Shown here: positions 42,692 through 52,437 of the stretch, one piece after another
Layout: every line of letters begins with the position of its first letter
Position numbering within the stretch: the first letter of the stretch is position 1
Origin: SAR202 cluster bacterium bin90
GTDB taxonomy: Bacteria; Chloroflexota; Dehalococcoidia; Lucifugimonadales; JADFKI01
Assembly: GCA_002238855.1 (NCBI GenBank)
Contig: MPND01000003.1
Span: 62,001 to 126,000, forward strand
Direction of reading: 5' to 3'
Length of the DNA: 64,000 nt
Position numbers and translations under genes: made by a program
Notes under the pieces: generated by a model
The model's input: the letters and a program-made list of their open reading frames with translations, nothing else
What the model was told of the DNA's origin: nothing
Database searches by the model: none

Positions 42692-45402
42692 ACCGGCTCT
42701 GCCACCTTCTCGATTCGCACTGCGCAGACCTTATATTCAGGTATGCCAGAGAACGGATCGAGCGCATCGCTGGTCAGGAAGTTAGCAGCGTGCTCCTGCA
42801 ACTTGACGAAGGGCACGAATACTTCACCAGCTCGCATCTTCTCCGTGTAGAGCACCCTACCCTCCATCACGCCACGCCTTGATTTCAAGCTAATCCACTC
42901 GCCGTCTGCCACACCGTACTTCTCTCCATCTTCAACGCTCATGTTTATCTGAAGCTCCGGAGCGCGCGCCAGAAGGTTGGACGCCCGACGGGTTATCGTA
43001 CCACCGTGCCAGTGGTACAGGACTCGACCGGTGTTCAGGATCAATGGGAATCGCTTGCTCGGCATCTCCTCCGCCTGAGGACCCTGATTGAATCCGACGA
43101 ATTTCGCCCTGGAGCCACGTGGGAAGTCAGTTTCATATAGAAATCTGGTTCCGGGATGTTCAGGCGTTGGGCACGGCCATTGGATGCCGCCTTCATTCTC
43201 TAGACGGTCGTATGAAATGCCGGCAATTATTGGCGTATTGTCAGCCATTTCCTGCCAAATTTCCGAAGGATGGCTGAAAGCGAACTGCTCTTCTACGCCA
43301 AGTCCCAGGTTCGCACTCATTCTCTGCGCCAGGTCGCATATTATTTCCCAGTCAGGACGGCTCTCGCCGATTGGCTCCACTGCTTTGCGGACGCGCTGCA
43401 CTCGCCGCTCGCTGTTCGTGAATGTTCCATCCTTCTCTGCGAATGATGTTGCAGGCAGTACGACATCGGCAATCTGGGCAGTCTCGTGCAGGAAGATGTC
43501 CTGTACCACGAGAAACTCCAGCTTCTGGAAAGTCTCTTCGGCGTGACTGAGGTTCGGCTCGCTCAGGAGCGGATTCTCGCCGGTAACATACATCGCCTTA
43601 ATGCGCCCAAGGTCCATGTCTACCATCATCTCCGTGATTACGAGGCCCTCCTTGTCCGGCAGCGAATGATTTCCCCACGCCTGCTGGAACTTGGTTACCG
43701 TATCTTCGGAAATGATCTGGTAGCCGGGGAAAGCATTTGGCAGACATCCCGCATCGCCGCAACCCTGCACATTGTTCTGCCCTCTGAGGGGCGAAATACC
43801 TGAGCCGGGTTTTCCTAGCTGTCCTGCGACGAACGATAGGTTAAGCAAACTATGGGCGTTGGCAGTGCCCATCATGTGCTGTGTGATGCCCATCCCCCAG
43901 ATGAGGCAAGACCCGCTGAACGGAGGCTTGGCATAGACTCTAGCTGCCTTCGCAATGTCCTCTGCAGGGACACCCGTAATGCCCTCAGCATATTCGAGGG
44001 TGTACCTGTCCACTACCTCGCGCCACTCCTCGAATTCCTCCGTTCTTCCGCTCACGAATTCCCAGTCAACAAGGTCTTCATCCAGAATGACCTTCGCCAT
44101 AGCGTTTAGCAGAGCGACATCCGTGCCGGGGCGGGGCCTCAGCCACAATTCCGCGAAGTCGCACATCTCGATGCGCCGCGGATTGATTACGATCAGCTTC
44201 GCGCCGCGCTCGATTACCGCACGCCTCATGCGCGATGCGGCGACCGGATGGTTAGAATTGGCGTCGGAGCCGATGATGACAAGGCAGCCCGCTTCTTCAT
44301 AGTCCTGATAGGAATTGCTGGTTGCGCCGCTTCCGAGCGAAGTCAACATTGCCTCAACGGACGGCGAGTGACATAGGCGTGTACAGTGGTCGATGTGGTT
44401 GCTTTGCATTACAAGGCGTGCAAACTTCTGCTGCACATAGCCATCTTCATTCGTCGCCTTCGCCGAGCAGAGAGTGGCGAATTCATCGCCGCGGTATTTT
44501 GCGAGATTTGTCGCAACGTATTCCAATGTCTCTTCCCAACTTGATTCCGTCAGGATGCCGTTCTTACGGATAAGAGGCGAAGTAAGCCTGTCCTCGTGGT
44601 TTACGAAGGAGTAGCCGAAGCGACCCTTGACGCAGAGCATGCCTACACTGGACTCGTTTTCGGGATCGTCGAGCATCGCAACGATGCGGTCGGTGTCGTC
44701 CACCTGCGCCTTGATACCGCAACCTACGCCACAGTACGGGCAGGTGGTAGTAATCTCCTTGGAGACTTGAAGCGGCGGTTCCTTTACCTCGATGGCTCCT
44801 GTCGGGCAGACCGAAAGGCACTGGCCGCAGGTCGTACATACGGATTCTACAAGCGGTCGCTCGGCGAATGTGCCGATCCTGCCCTGAGTTCCGGTACCGA
44901 GCAGATCGATAGCGCCAATGAACTGGTGGCCGTCCTGACAAGCCTGCACGCAGCGCTGACACAGGATGCAGCTCTCCATCGCTATGTTGAAAACCGGGTT
45001 GCTGTTGTCAACAACTTCGCGCTCCCTCCCCTGCCAGCGAGACTCCTTGATCCCGTGCCTGTCAGCAGCGATGGAGAGTTCCTTGTAATTCCCATTGCCA
45101 CTGGCGCCGTTTGAAGGGAACATTGCGAGCGTAAGCTCGAGCACTCCCTTACGCATCGCTTGAACCTCGGGAGAATCCGTCCATACGCTCATACCTTCAT
45201 TGGCGGGCACGGCGCATGAAGCCGGATAGCCACGGGAGCCTTCGATCTGCACGAGGCAGGTGCGGCAGGCGCCGATGGGTTTCATGTCGGGATCTTTGCA
45301 GAGCTGCGAAATGTAAGTGCCAGACTGATTAATGGCGTCCAGCACAGTCGCGCCATCGCTGACATCGACCTGATAACCGTTGATACTAAGAGAGATGCTC
45401 AT
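42676..45402 (-). CDS. NAD-dependent formate dehydrogenase, catalytic subunit (FdsA/FdhA type)
   Basis: 908 aa. From the N-terminus: a [2Fe-2S] ferredoxin domain (Cys35, Cys46, Cys49 and a fourth near 63); a pair of [4Fe-4S] motifs (CILCQRCVQAC and CTTCGQCLSVCPTG); the catalytic-domain [4Fe-4S] motif CPYCGVGC; and the molybdopterin domains. The metal ligand is Cys in DHCTRLCHSPSV, not selenocysteine. The C-terminal pterin-binding domain has NTGRVLYHWHGGTITRR. With the next two genes it forms a soluble enzyme passing electrons from formate to NAD+. The metal may be Mo or W. Confidence 0.93.
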   Translation of the reverse strand: MSISLSINGYQVDVSDGATVLDAINQSGTYISQLCKDPDMKPIGACRTCLVQIEGSRGYPASCAVPANEGMSVWTDSPEVQAMRKGVLELTLAMFPSNGASGNGNYKELSIAADRHGIKESRWQGREREVVDNSNPVFNIAMESCILCQRCVQACQDGHQFIGAIDLLGTGTQGRIGTFAERPLVESVCTTCGQCLSVCPTGAIEVKEPPLQVSKEITTTCPYCGVGCGIKAQVDDTDRIVAMLDDPENESSVGMLCVKGRFGYSFVNHEDRLTSPLIRKNGILTESSWEETLEYVATNLAKYRGDEFATLCSAKATNEDGYVQQKFARLVMQSNHIDHCTRLCHSPSVEAMLTSLGSGATSNSYQDYEEAGCLVIIGSDANSNHPVAASRMRRAVIERGAKLIVINPRRIEMCDFAELWLRPRPGTDVALLNAMAKVILDEDLVDWEFVSGRTEEFEEWREVVDRYTLEYAEGITGVPAEDIAKAARVYAKPPFSGSCLIWGMGITQHMMGTANAHSLLNLSFVAGQLGKPGSGISPLRGQNNVQGCGDAGCLPNAFPGYQIISEDTVTKFQQAWGNHSLPDKEGLVITEMMVDMDLGRIKAMYVTGENPLLSEPNLSHAEETFQKLEFLVVQDIFLHETAQIADVVLPATSFAEKDGTFTNSERRVQRVRKAVEPIGESRPDWEIICDLAQRMSANLGLGVEEQFAFSHPSEIWQEMADNTPIIAGISYDRLENEGGIQWPCPTPEHPGTRFLYETDFPRGSRAKFVGFNQGPQAEEMPSKRFPLILNTGRVLYHWHGGTITRRASNLLARAPELQINMSVEDGEKYGVADGEWISLKSRRGVMEGRVLYTEKMRAGEVFVPFVKLQEHAANFLTSDALDPFSGIPEYKVCAVRIEKVAEPVHSAD

Positions 45403-45465
45403 TTCGCGCCTTCCAAATTGTCGCAGTTCAGAATCGTCACGGTATCTTGTTTGGCATACGGGTCG

Positions 45466-47070
45466 CTATGTAGCATCAGCCATCATCGCCAACTCATCAC
45501 CAAAGAAATGCAGCACGCTCAGTACCGGATTGCCAGCAGCCTGCCCCAGTCCGCACAATGATGCCGCATTCACCAGTTCAGCAAGGTGACTCAGTTCACT
45601 CAGGTCGGATGTCTTAGCCTCTCCCGCAATCAGGCTGTCTACCAATTCCACCATTCGCGGGGTGCCTTCGCGACATGGTGTACACTTCCCGCACGACTCG
45701 TCAGCATTGTACGCGGCAAGTTTGCGCATCATGTCAACCACGCTGACACTATCATCAAGCGCGATAACACCGCCTGCACCAAGCATCACACCCGATTCGT
45801 GGATGAATCCCGGCTTGATGGCCGCATCCAACATAGACACCGGGAATATGCCGCTTGAAGGGCCCCCCACAGCAATAGCGGTCAATTCCCTACCCTCTGG
45901 CACTCCGCCGCCAATTTCGAATATCAATTCTCGGAGAGTCGTTCCAAATGGCACCTCGACCAGCCCCGCATTTTTCACCGAACCACTGAGGCTGATTATC
46001 TTAGTGCCCTTGTCTTCTTCCGTGCCGATCTGGGAAAAGGCGTCGGATCCGTTGGCGAGAATAAACGGCACGCTGGAAAGCGTCTCCGCATTATTGATGA
46101 CGGTTGGCTTGCCCCACAGGCCCGCCTCTGTGGGAAATGGCGGGCGTTGGCGCGGCTCACGGCGCTGACCTTCCATCGTGTTCAGGAGTGTCGTTTCGTC
46201 ACCGCACACGTAGCCGCCGGCGCCACGCATGATCTGAACCTCCAGCGAAAATCCTGATGAAAGAATGTCAGACCCAAGGAGCCCGGCTTCATACGCCTGC
46301 TCAACAGCAAGCTGCATGCGCTCCGCTGACAAGTTCGCTTCCGCATTGATGTAAACGTATGCCTCGTGTACATCCGCCGCGTAGGCAGCAATGATTGCTC
46401 CCTCGATCAGGCGATGCGGCACGCCTTCCATCAGGTGACGGTCCTTGAATATGCCCGGTTCGCCCTCTTCGCAATTAACTACCAGATAACGTGGAGCATT
46501 CTTCACGGCTCGCGCTCCCCGCCACTTGAGTGCCGCCGGGAAGTAAGCGCCGCCACGTCCGCGCAGTCCCGATGCCAACACCTCTTCGATAACCTCTTCC
46601 GGTGTCATTGACAGCGCGCGTGCCAAGCCTCCGTATCCCCCACTTACTATGTACTCTTCGATTCCAAGCGCGTCCAGCATCCCACAGCCAGCAAGTGTCA
46701 GGCGGTGCCGCTCCCTTATGAAGTCCGCGCCGCTGGAGTGAGAGGTCTCAGGCGAGTCTGCGGGCCTCTGGAAGACAAAGCCCTTTCTCACTGTTTCGGC
46801 TGTTATGTTCCAGTATTCGTCTGACTGACCGTTCGGCGCAGCAATTGACACTTTGGGGGCGGCAAAGCACGCACCGTCGCAGCCAGCGGTTGTCAGGTAG
46901 GCATTTTCAGGCAGCGCGAGAGCGACTGCCTCCACGATATTGGCAGCACCGACCGCTTGTGAACAATGCCCAACTTGTACCACAACACGCGTCTTGTCCA
47001 TTCGCGCCTTCTGTATTTCGACAGCGGACTCGCGAATCGAATTCAGGGCGTCCGAAATGGTGTCAGTCAA
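45466..47070 (-). CDS. Formate dehydrogenase NAD/FMN-binding subunit (FdsB/NuoF-like)
   Basis: 534 aa from a TTG at 47070 (GGAGG 7 bases before it) that overlaps the stop of the preceding gene. A thioredoxin-like ferredoxin segment (about 28-85) is followed by the NuoF core: FMN/NAD motifs GRGGAYFPAALKWRGA and NCEEGEPGIFKDRHLMEG, AGGYVCGDETTLLNTMEG, and the [4Fe-4S] site ESCGKCTPCREGTPRM with a later Cys in SLCGLGQ. It moves electrons from FeS centres to FMN and NAD+. Gap to the catalytic subunit: 63 bases. Confidence 0.93.
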   Translation of the reverse strand: MTDTISDALNSIRESAVEIQKARMDKTRVVVQVGHCSQAVGAANIVEAVALALPENAYLTTAGCDGACFAAPKVSIAAPNGQSDEYWNITAETVRKGFVFQRPADSPETSHSSGADFIRERHRLTLAGCGMLDALGIEEYIVSGGYGGLARALSMTPEEVIEEVLASGLRGRGGAYFPAALKWRGARAVKNAPRYLVVNCEEGEPGIFKDRHLMEGVPHRLIEGAIIAAYAADVHEAYVYINAEANLSAERMQLAVEQAYEAGLLGSDILSSGFSLEVQIMRGAGGYVCGDETTLLNTMEGQRREPRQRPPFPTEAGLWGKPTVINNAETLSSVPFILANGSDAFSQIGTEEDKGTKIISLSGSVKNAGLVEVPFGTTLRELIFEIGGGVPEGRELTAIAVGGPSSGIFPVSMLDAAIKPGFIHESGVMLGAGGVIALDDSVSVVDMMRKLAAYNADESCGKCTPCREGTPRMVELVDSLIAGEAKTSDLSELSHLAELVNAASLCGLGQAAGNPVLSVLHFFGDELAMMADAT

Positions 47071-47519
47071 GACGACACCTCCCCAATTATCGCGCTGACA
47101 ATCCCTTCATCAACTCTGCCCCGCCACTCGCCATCTACCTCCACCACGGGTGCCACTCCACACATATACGCGCAAGGGGTTTCTTCCAGGGTAACCTTGT
47201 CGCTCGATTTGCCGTCTGAGAGGGCGGCATGCGCTTCTGCCATAAGGCGGTTGCCTCCGTTAAGCCAGCAGCTCAAACCGGTGCATACCCTTACGGAATG
47301 TTCGGCAGGCTGGTTAATGCGCAGTTCGGTGTAGCTTGTCGCCGCTCCATAGACTTCGCTCGAAGGTATGCCGAGGTGCCAACCCACGACTTCCATAGCC
47401 CAGTCCGGTAGATATCCGAATTCGTGATGTAGAAAGTGCAATGCTGGCAGGAGTTGCCCACGGCTGCGCGGGAATTTCTGCCGTAGAATGGAGCGCAGTT
47501 CGTTTCTTTCCCTATTCAA
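47067..47519 (-). CDS. Formate dehydrogenase [2Fe-2S] subunit (FdsG/NuoE-like)
   Basis: 150 aa with the thioredoxin-fold ferredoxin of the NuoE family. The N-terminal helix contains LLPALHFLHHEFGYLPDWAM, followed by VYGAATSYTEL. The four cluster cysteines are in VCTGLSCWLNGG and ETPCAYMCGVAPVVEVDG. It is the third subunit of the NAD-dependent formate dehydrogenase, translationally coupled to the FMN subunit by a TTGA overlap. Confidence 0.93.
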   Translation of the reverse strand: MNRERNELRSILRQKFPRSRGQLLPALHFLHHEFGYLPDWAMEVVGWHLGIPSSEVYGAATSYTELRINQPAEHSVRVCTGLSCWLNGGNRLMAEAHAALSDGKSSDKVTLEETPCAYMCGVAPVVEVDGEWRGRVDEGIVSAIIGEVSS

Positions 47520-47551
47520 TCTTCCCTCACATGTGCCTGTTAATCCGACGC

Positions 47552-49396
47552 CTATTTGGAAAGGACCGGGGTTTCAACGACTTCTTCCAGATCTAGTTCC
47601 CGGAACTTCGCGCTTGAAATTGTCCCATCCTCTTCCCATCCTCGTGCGCGGTAGTAGCTCTGGACCATCGCATCCAACTCCAACCGGCTCAGACCTACGC
47701 CTTTGACGACTCCTGTTGGCAGCACCTCGTCGAATATTCGCCCAGGCAGTGAGTCGTCCTCATGTGCCCATCCCTCGCGGATGTTGAACGCCTTCTTCAG
47801 GTTATTGATGCGTTCGCCCGCTACCCGAAGTTCGTCTGAAGTCATATCCCATCCGGTGATGTGGCGATATATCTCGGCCGATTCTTCATAGAGGTCGGTG
47901 AAAGCCTTGCGCAGGAACTTGCACCAAATTAGCGAGTCCAGTACAGCGGAGAAGTCTTCACCTTCAGCTGTGATGCGACCACGTTCATCATCCACTTCAA
48001 GCCTGTTTACGCGTGCTGAGAAATCGGCTTCGTAGGCTGAAGATCTGTTGTGGCATGCGCCACGCGTGCTGACGGCGAGGCCGAGCGCCATTGTCTTCAG
48101 ACTTCGGGGTTCGTAACCCGGCATCTCCAGACCCTTGACCTGCATCGCCCATGCGTCGCTATCCCGTCCGACGATCCGTGACGCGCGCAGACTGCCTTCG
48201 GCGAGCAGATTGCCAATTCCTTCACGCTCCGCTATGAGCCTAATGCACTGAAGCAGTTCTTCGCTGCTGCCGAACCTGAGGTCAATGCCGTCAGTATCTT
48301 CGAGAGAGATTATGCCACGCTCAAAGCACTCCATTGCCCATGCGATCGTAGCACCTACACTAATGGTATCCATGCCGAGCTCGTCGCAAAGCGTGGATGC
48401 GCGTATCACGGTGTTTCCATCAGCCACGCCTACCAGCGGCCCAAGCGCAAATGCACTCTCGTACTCCATGCGACCTTGCGCCTTCTTGCCCTTGTCGCTT
48501 GTGATGAGGATTTTTTCACATCCGATGGTGCAGTTGGCACAGTGCGCGTTCTTTACAAAGTTCGACTCGTGGAACTGCTCCGCACTCACGCCCTCAGCAC
48601 CGTCGAAAGTTGATTGTTGGAAGTTTCTAGTTGGAAGTGTGCCGAGGCTATTGAAAACCGAAACATTCGCCATCGTGCCGAGCGTTCTGTACTTTTCGGT
48701 CGCGGGACCCAAGCTTCTGCGCGTAAGGTCGTTACCAATTGCATTCAGAGCATCACCGTCATATACGGGAACAGATTGAGTGCCCCTTACGGCGATTGCT
48801 TTCAGGTTCTTTGAACCCATCACAGCGCCCGGTCCGGTCCGCGCTGCCTGCCTGCCGCCATCGTTCGTAATACTGGCAAAGCGCACCAGGTTCTCCCCGG
48901 CAGGCCCTATGCAGGCAACGCGTGTGCGATGCCCCAGGCGCTGCTTCACGGCGACTTCGGTGTCTAGCGTGCCTAGGCCCAACAAGTCATTGCCATCGAG
49001 AAAGGCGACTTCACCGTCATCAATCGACAACAGGCAAGGGTGTTCGCTCTTGCCCATAATAATGAGCGCATCGCATCCTGTCTTCTTCAACTCGGTTGCC
49101 ATAAAGCTTGACGATAAGGAGTCGCCAATATATCCGGTGAGTGGCGATTTTGTGAGAACTGCGAACTTGCTCGATGTAGTCAGTCTGCTGCCGACGAGCG
49201 GGCTCGTAACGAATATCAGGGGGTTGGAAGGGTCGTAAGGATCAATCCCAGGCGGGCAGAAAGTGTACAGAAGATATGTGCCAAGGCCTGTGCCACCGAT
49301 GAAACGGCGTAACACATCCGTATCGAGGGGCCGCCAGTGGCTTTCCTGGTGTGTAAGGTCAACGACCAACACCCTACCGTTATAGCCGTAAAGCAA
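47552..49396 (-). CDS. Aldehyde:ferredoxin oxidoreductase family tungstoenzyme
   Basis: 614 aa. The AOR N-terminal domain has VVDLTHQESHW, RFIGGTGLGTYLLY and TSPLVGSRLTTSSKFAVLTK; the pterin-binding ARTGPGAVMGSKNLKAIAVRG block is complete. [4Fe-4S] cysteines lie in NAHCANCTIGCEK and RGACHNRSSAYE. Such enzymes hold a tungsten bis-pterin and oxidise aldehydes to acids or reduce acids, using ferredoxin. The true substrate is unknown. It sits between cofactor genes and formate dehydrogenase genes in one unit. Confidence 0.93.
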   Translation of the reverse strand: MLYGYNGRVLVVDLTHQESHWRPLDTDVLRRFIGGTGLGTYLLYTFCPPGIDPYDPSNPLIFVTSPLVGSRLTTSSKFAVLTKSPLTGYIGDSLSSSFMATELKKTGCDALIIMGKSEHPCLLSIDDGEVAFLDGNDLLGLGTLDTEVAVKQRLGHRTRVACIGPAGENLVRFASITNDGGRQAARTGPGAVMGSKNLKAIAVRGTQSVPVYDGDALNAIGNDLTRRSLGPATEKYRTLGTMANVSVFNSLGTLPTRNFQQSTFDGAEGVSAEQFHESNFVKNAHCANCTIGCEKILITSDKGKKAQGRMEYESAFALGPLVGVADGNTVIRASTLCDELGMDTISVGATIAWAMECFERGIISLEDTDGIDLRFGSSEELLQCIRLIAEREGIGNLLAEGSLRASRIVGRDSDAWAMQVKGLEMPGYEPRSLKTMALGLAVSTRGACHNRSSAYEADFSARVNRLEVDDERGRITAEGEDFSAVLDSLIWCKFLRKAFTDLYEESAEIYRHITGWDMTSDELRVAGERINNLKKAFNIREGWAHEDDSLPGRIFDEVLPTGVVKGVGLSRLELDAMVQSYYRARGWEEDGTISSAKFRELDLEEVVETPVLSK

Positions 49397-49484
49397 GCTA
49401 AATTCCCCACCTTAAATTTGCCGAGCAATCGGGCAAGAATGTACCCAACTTGCGAACATTGTACCATGTGAGGAATGCAGGACT

Positions 49485-49775
49485 TCACCCACCCGCCTGA
49501 CTGGAAAAGAGCAGTAATATATCGCCGTCACTTAATGTCAGTTCGCCCTCATCAACAAATTCGGCGGCATTTAGGTTAAGCGTGTAGCTCTCAAGCAATC
49601 CGCTCAGGTCATCGCGCAGTGCAACCCCGACGAGATCAGGGCAGATTTTCGCAAGTTCAACAGCTACCAGAGCGGCTGAGGCAGGCACGGGAAGGAGCAG
49701 ATCAAGCACCCTTTTTCCACATGCAATGCGGGCAGTGCCGAATAGTTCCACTGTGATACTGGCAGTAGCGCCCAC
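49485..49775 (-). CDS. MoaD/ThiS-family sulfur carrier
   Basis: 96 aa from a GTG at 49775 (AGGGGTGA upstream). A beta-grasp fold beginning ITVELFGTARIACG and ending LSDGDILLLFSSQAGG, with the C-terminal Gly-Gly that is adenylated and thiolated in MoaD. Next to an aldehyde:ferredoxin oxidoreductase it may serve pterin dithiolene synthesis for that enzyme. No moaE is visible nearby. Confidence 0.85.
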   Translation of the reverse strand: MGATASITVELFGTARIACGKRVLDLLLPVPASAALVAVELAKICPDLVGVALRDDLSGLLESYTLNLNAAEFVDEGELTLSDGDILLLFSSQAGG

Positions 49776-49782
49776 GTCACCC

Positions 49783-50388
49783 CTACCTTCCTTCTTCAGC
49801 GAGCGTCACAGCACGTGCGAGGTCCTCCGGTGTGTTCACATTGAAGAAGCTAAGACGCTCCGGGTCGAGATCATCAACCTCCACTTCAGAAAGTGTCCTG
49901 ACACGCACATCATCGAAGAAGCCTGCTATCTTGAGTTCCCTTGCCTCCAATCGGCGCTGTATGTCGGGAAGGCATGCACTAGAATAAACGGCGTGCGTGG
50001 GTTCTGGGTATCCATTGAGCAAAGGAACCACAGCGTCGTAGTCAGAGCGCAATGCGAGCATGTGCAGAATCAAGTCAGTATTCAAGAAGGGCATGTCACA
50101 GGCAACAACAAATCCCCACTCATTCCTTGCGGCGGTAAGACCCGTAAAGATACCTCCGAGCGAACCTGAGTCCGGAAATATGTCAACGGCAATTACGGCG
50201 TCATGGGGAAGCGGAAGCTCTTTGCCGCGAGCTTCGCTGTTGACTACGACCACAGTTTCGTCGGTAAACCGGCTAAGACGCCCGATGACACGCTGGATGA
50301 GTGGCTCACCTTCGAATGGCTCTAACGCCTTATCCCTTCCAAGCCTGCGGCTCAGTCCGCCAGCAAGGACGATTGCTGATACTCCCAT
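49783..50388 (-). CDS. mobA: Molybdenum cofactor guanylyltransferase
   Basis: 201 aa from the ATG at 50388, where family similarity begins: VSAIVLAGGLSRRLGRDKAL is the GTP-binding loop. Other motifs are VVACDMPFLNTDLI and YDAVVPLLNGYPEPTHAVYS. It attaches GMP to molybdopterin, giving the bis-MGD form used by formate dehydrogenases. The frame is open upstream into the preceding gene, but those residues are not part of the family. Seven bases separate it from the MoaD-like gene. Confidence 0.93.
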   Translation of the reverse strand: MGVSAIVLAGGLSRRLGRDKALEPFEGEPLIQRVIGRLSRFTDETVVVVNSEARGKELPLPHDAVIAVDIFPDSGSLGGIFTGLTAARNEWGFVVACDMPFLNTDLILHMLALRSDYDAVVPLLNGYPEPTHAVYSSACLPDIQRRLEARELKIAGFFDDVRVRTLSEVEVDDLDPERLSFFNVNTPEDLARAVTLAEEGR

Positions 50389-50425
50389 ACTCCCAACCGG
50401 TACACCTCTCTGCGCATCCAACGCC

Positions 50426-52372
50426 TCACGAAATCTCAGCCACAACCTGTCCCATCATCGAAGTATCGTATCCGCCTAAAGAGTCCACATCTTTCCTGAA
50501 CGCATTGCTGCGAATAATCGACAGAGTGTATTGCACCCGCTCGCTCTCGTAGTACTCAGTTGGTATAACGAGGTCATATTGCTCCGACAATAGCGGTACG
50601 AAGTGCAATCTCATTGCTTTCGCTGCAGAGAGAATGCCAAGACCTACGTCCGCACGACCTCCCGCGACTGCAGCCGCCACCGCAAGATGCGTGTATTCTT
50701 CTCGGTCGTAGCCACGTATATCTTCGGGGTCGATGCCGTATTCCCGCAGCTTGTAGTCGAGGAGCAGCCTGGTCCCGGAGCCACGCTGCCGATTTATAAA
50801 GGTCATTTCTTCACTAGTCAGATCTTCAAGCGTCTTTACGGCCTTGGGATTTGCTTCCGGCAAAATCAGACCCTGTATTCGCTTCACCAGGTTTACCAGC
50901 ACAACACTGCGACCCCTTAGAAAGCGGTGAATATAGGAGAGATTGTACTCCCCCGTGGACTCGTCCAGGAGGTGCGATCCGGCAAAATGTGCCTCTCCTC
51001 TCGACAGGGCCGCCAGGCCGCCCATGCTGCCAACGTTTGTCGACGCGAGAGTCATGCGTGGTCTAGTGCGTCGGACATGGCTTGCCAGCAAGTCCAACGT
51101 CATATCGTGACTACCGATTGCGACTACGGTGTCCTCAATTGCCTCCATTGTACGAATTAGATCGACGCTCACCTCTGAGCCGGCATCCAACCCCTCTGAA
51201 AAGCGGGGAATCCTCACGATGCCGTCTGCCCGGACCAACGACATTATGACGCCGGCGCCGCGTTCAACAGGGGAGGCGACCAGTTTCTCTCCAACTCTAC
51301 CCAGACGCACTCGCAAGAATTCGTCCTCGCCCATCGGCGAAAGCGTCTTACGGGTGATCGTTGCTTTAACACTGTCGCGGGCGGATTGTGAGATTCCCAA
51401 CTTCCGCTCAATGAGGGGTTTCACAAACAGTTCGCAAGTCAGCGCAGCCGAGACAGGATAACCCGGAATCCCGAGCACCGGCTTCCCACGCACTACGCCA
51501 AGCCCAACTGGATGTCCGGGACGGATTGCAGTTCCGTGTACAACTAGCTTACCCAAGTCTTCAATGACTCGTGCCGTATAGTCTTCGCTTCCTGCGGAGG
51601 AGCCTGCATTTACTAGCACAATATCGTATCTTTGAACCGCGTCTTTCACTCCATTAAGCAAGGCATCATGGTCGTCCGATATTGCTTGAAGGGTCTCTGC
51701 TTCGCCTCCCCACTCATCAACCATGCCCGCAAGAACGAGCGAATTGAACTCGATTATATCGCCAGGATTGACGTCGCTGCCCACCTGGACGAGTTCGCTC
51801 CCAGTCGGTATAACGGCTACACTCGGCTTTCGGCGCACGGGCAGCTCGGACAGCCCCGCGGCCGCACACGCTCCCAAGTCAACCGGGCGCAGCGTGTGAC
51901 TTTCGGGTAGTACAAGCTCAGTGGCGACGATGTCTTCTCCTAGAGGACGCACATGCTGGTAGGGAGCGGCAGGCGACTGAATCTCGACGGCATCTTCGGC
52001 AACTTCATGCACAACCTCCACCATGATTACGGCATTGAACCCTTCGGGCACGGGATCACCGGTATCAACCCATGCTGCCTGTCTCCCGATTTCGAGTCGG
52101 ATCGGCGACGTCTCAGTCGCTCCAATCGTATCCGAGGAGTGTACCGCGATCCCGTCCATTGCTGCAGAATCATAATGAGGAGAAGAAATGCGCGCCCAAA
52201 TTGGTTCTGCCGTTACACGACCCCTTGCCTCCGTAAGTGGAACGACCTCGACGTCCGAGAGTGATAGCGCCTCTTCACTGTTCAGTGCGTCGAAATAGCT
52301 TCCCAGCGCATCCTCTAGCGGAATATCGCTAAGATAATATCTTCTGCCCTGCCGGTGGGAATGAGTGGTCAA
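50426..52372 (-). CDS. MoeA-type molybdotransferase fused to a periplasmic-binding-like domain
   Basis: 648 aa from a TTG at 52372 with AGGGA 9 bases before it. Residues about 10-410 are MoeA: DSAAMDGIAVHS, GEDIVATELVLPESH, VAVIPTGSELV, NAGSSAGSEDYTARV, GIPGYPVSAALTCELFV. Residues about 425-648 are a PBP/LysR-substrate-like domain: VAIGSHDMTLDLLASHVR, GSMGGLAALSRGEAHFAGSH, FINRQRGSGTRLLLDY and GGRADVGLGILSAA. The fusion is known in Archaea and some bacteria. The added domain may sense or deliver metal or cofactor. Confidence 0.9.
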   Translation of the reverse strand: MTTHSHRQGRRYYLSDIPLEDALGSYFDALNSEEALSLSDVEVVPLTEARGRVTAEPIWARISSPHYDSAAMDGIAVHSSDTIGATETSPIRLEIGRQAAWVDTGDPVPEGFNAVIMVEVVHEVAEDAVEIQSPAAPYQHVRPLGEDIVATELVLPESHTLRPVDLGACAAAGLSELPVRRKPSVAVIPTGSELVQVGSDVNPGDIIEFNSLVLAGMVDEWGGEAETLQAISDDHDALLNGVKDAVQRYDIVLVNAGSSAGSEDYTARVIEDLGKLVVHGTAIRPGHPVGLGVVRGKPVLGIPGYPVSAALTCELFVKPLIERKLGISQSARDSVKATITRKTLSPMGEDEFLRVRLGRVGEKLVASPVERGAGVIMSLVRADGIVRIPRFSEGLDAGSEVSVDLIRTMEAIEDTVVAIGSHDMTLDLLASHVRRTRPRMTLASTNVGSMGGLAALSRGEAHFAGSHLLDESTGEYNLSYIHRFLRGRSVVLVNLVKRIQGLILPEANPKAVKTLEDLTSEEMTFINRQRGSGTRLLLDYKLREYGIDPEDIRGYDREEYTHLAVAAAVAGGRADVGLGILSAAKAMRLHFVPLLSEQYDLVIPTEYYESERVQYTLSIIRSNAFRKDVDSLGGYDTSMMGQVVAEIS

Positions 52373-52437
52373 TTCACGATTTCCCTGATATATCTGTAAC
52401 TGTTTGCCAACATTCAGATGGAGTATCGTGTCCCAGT

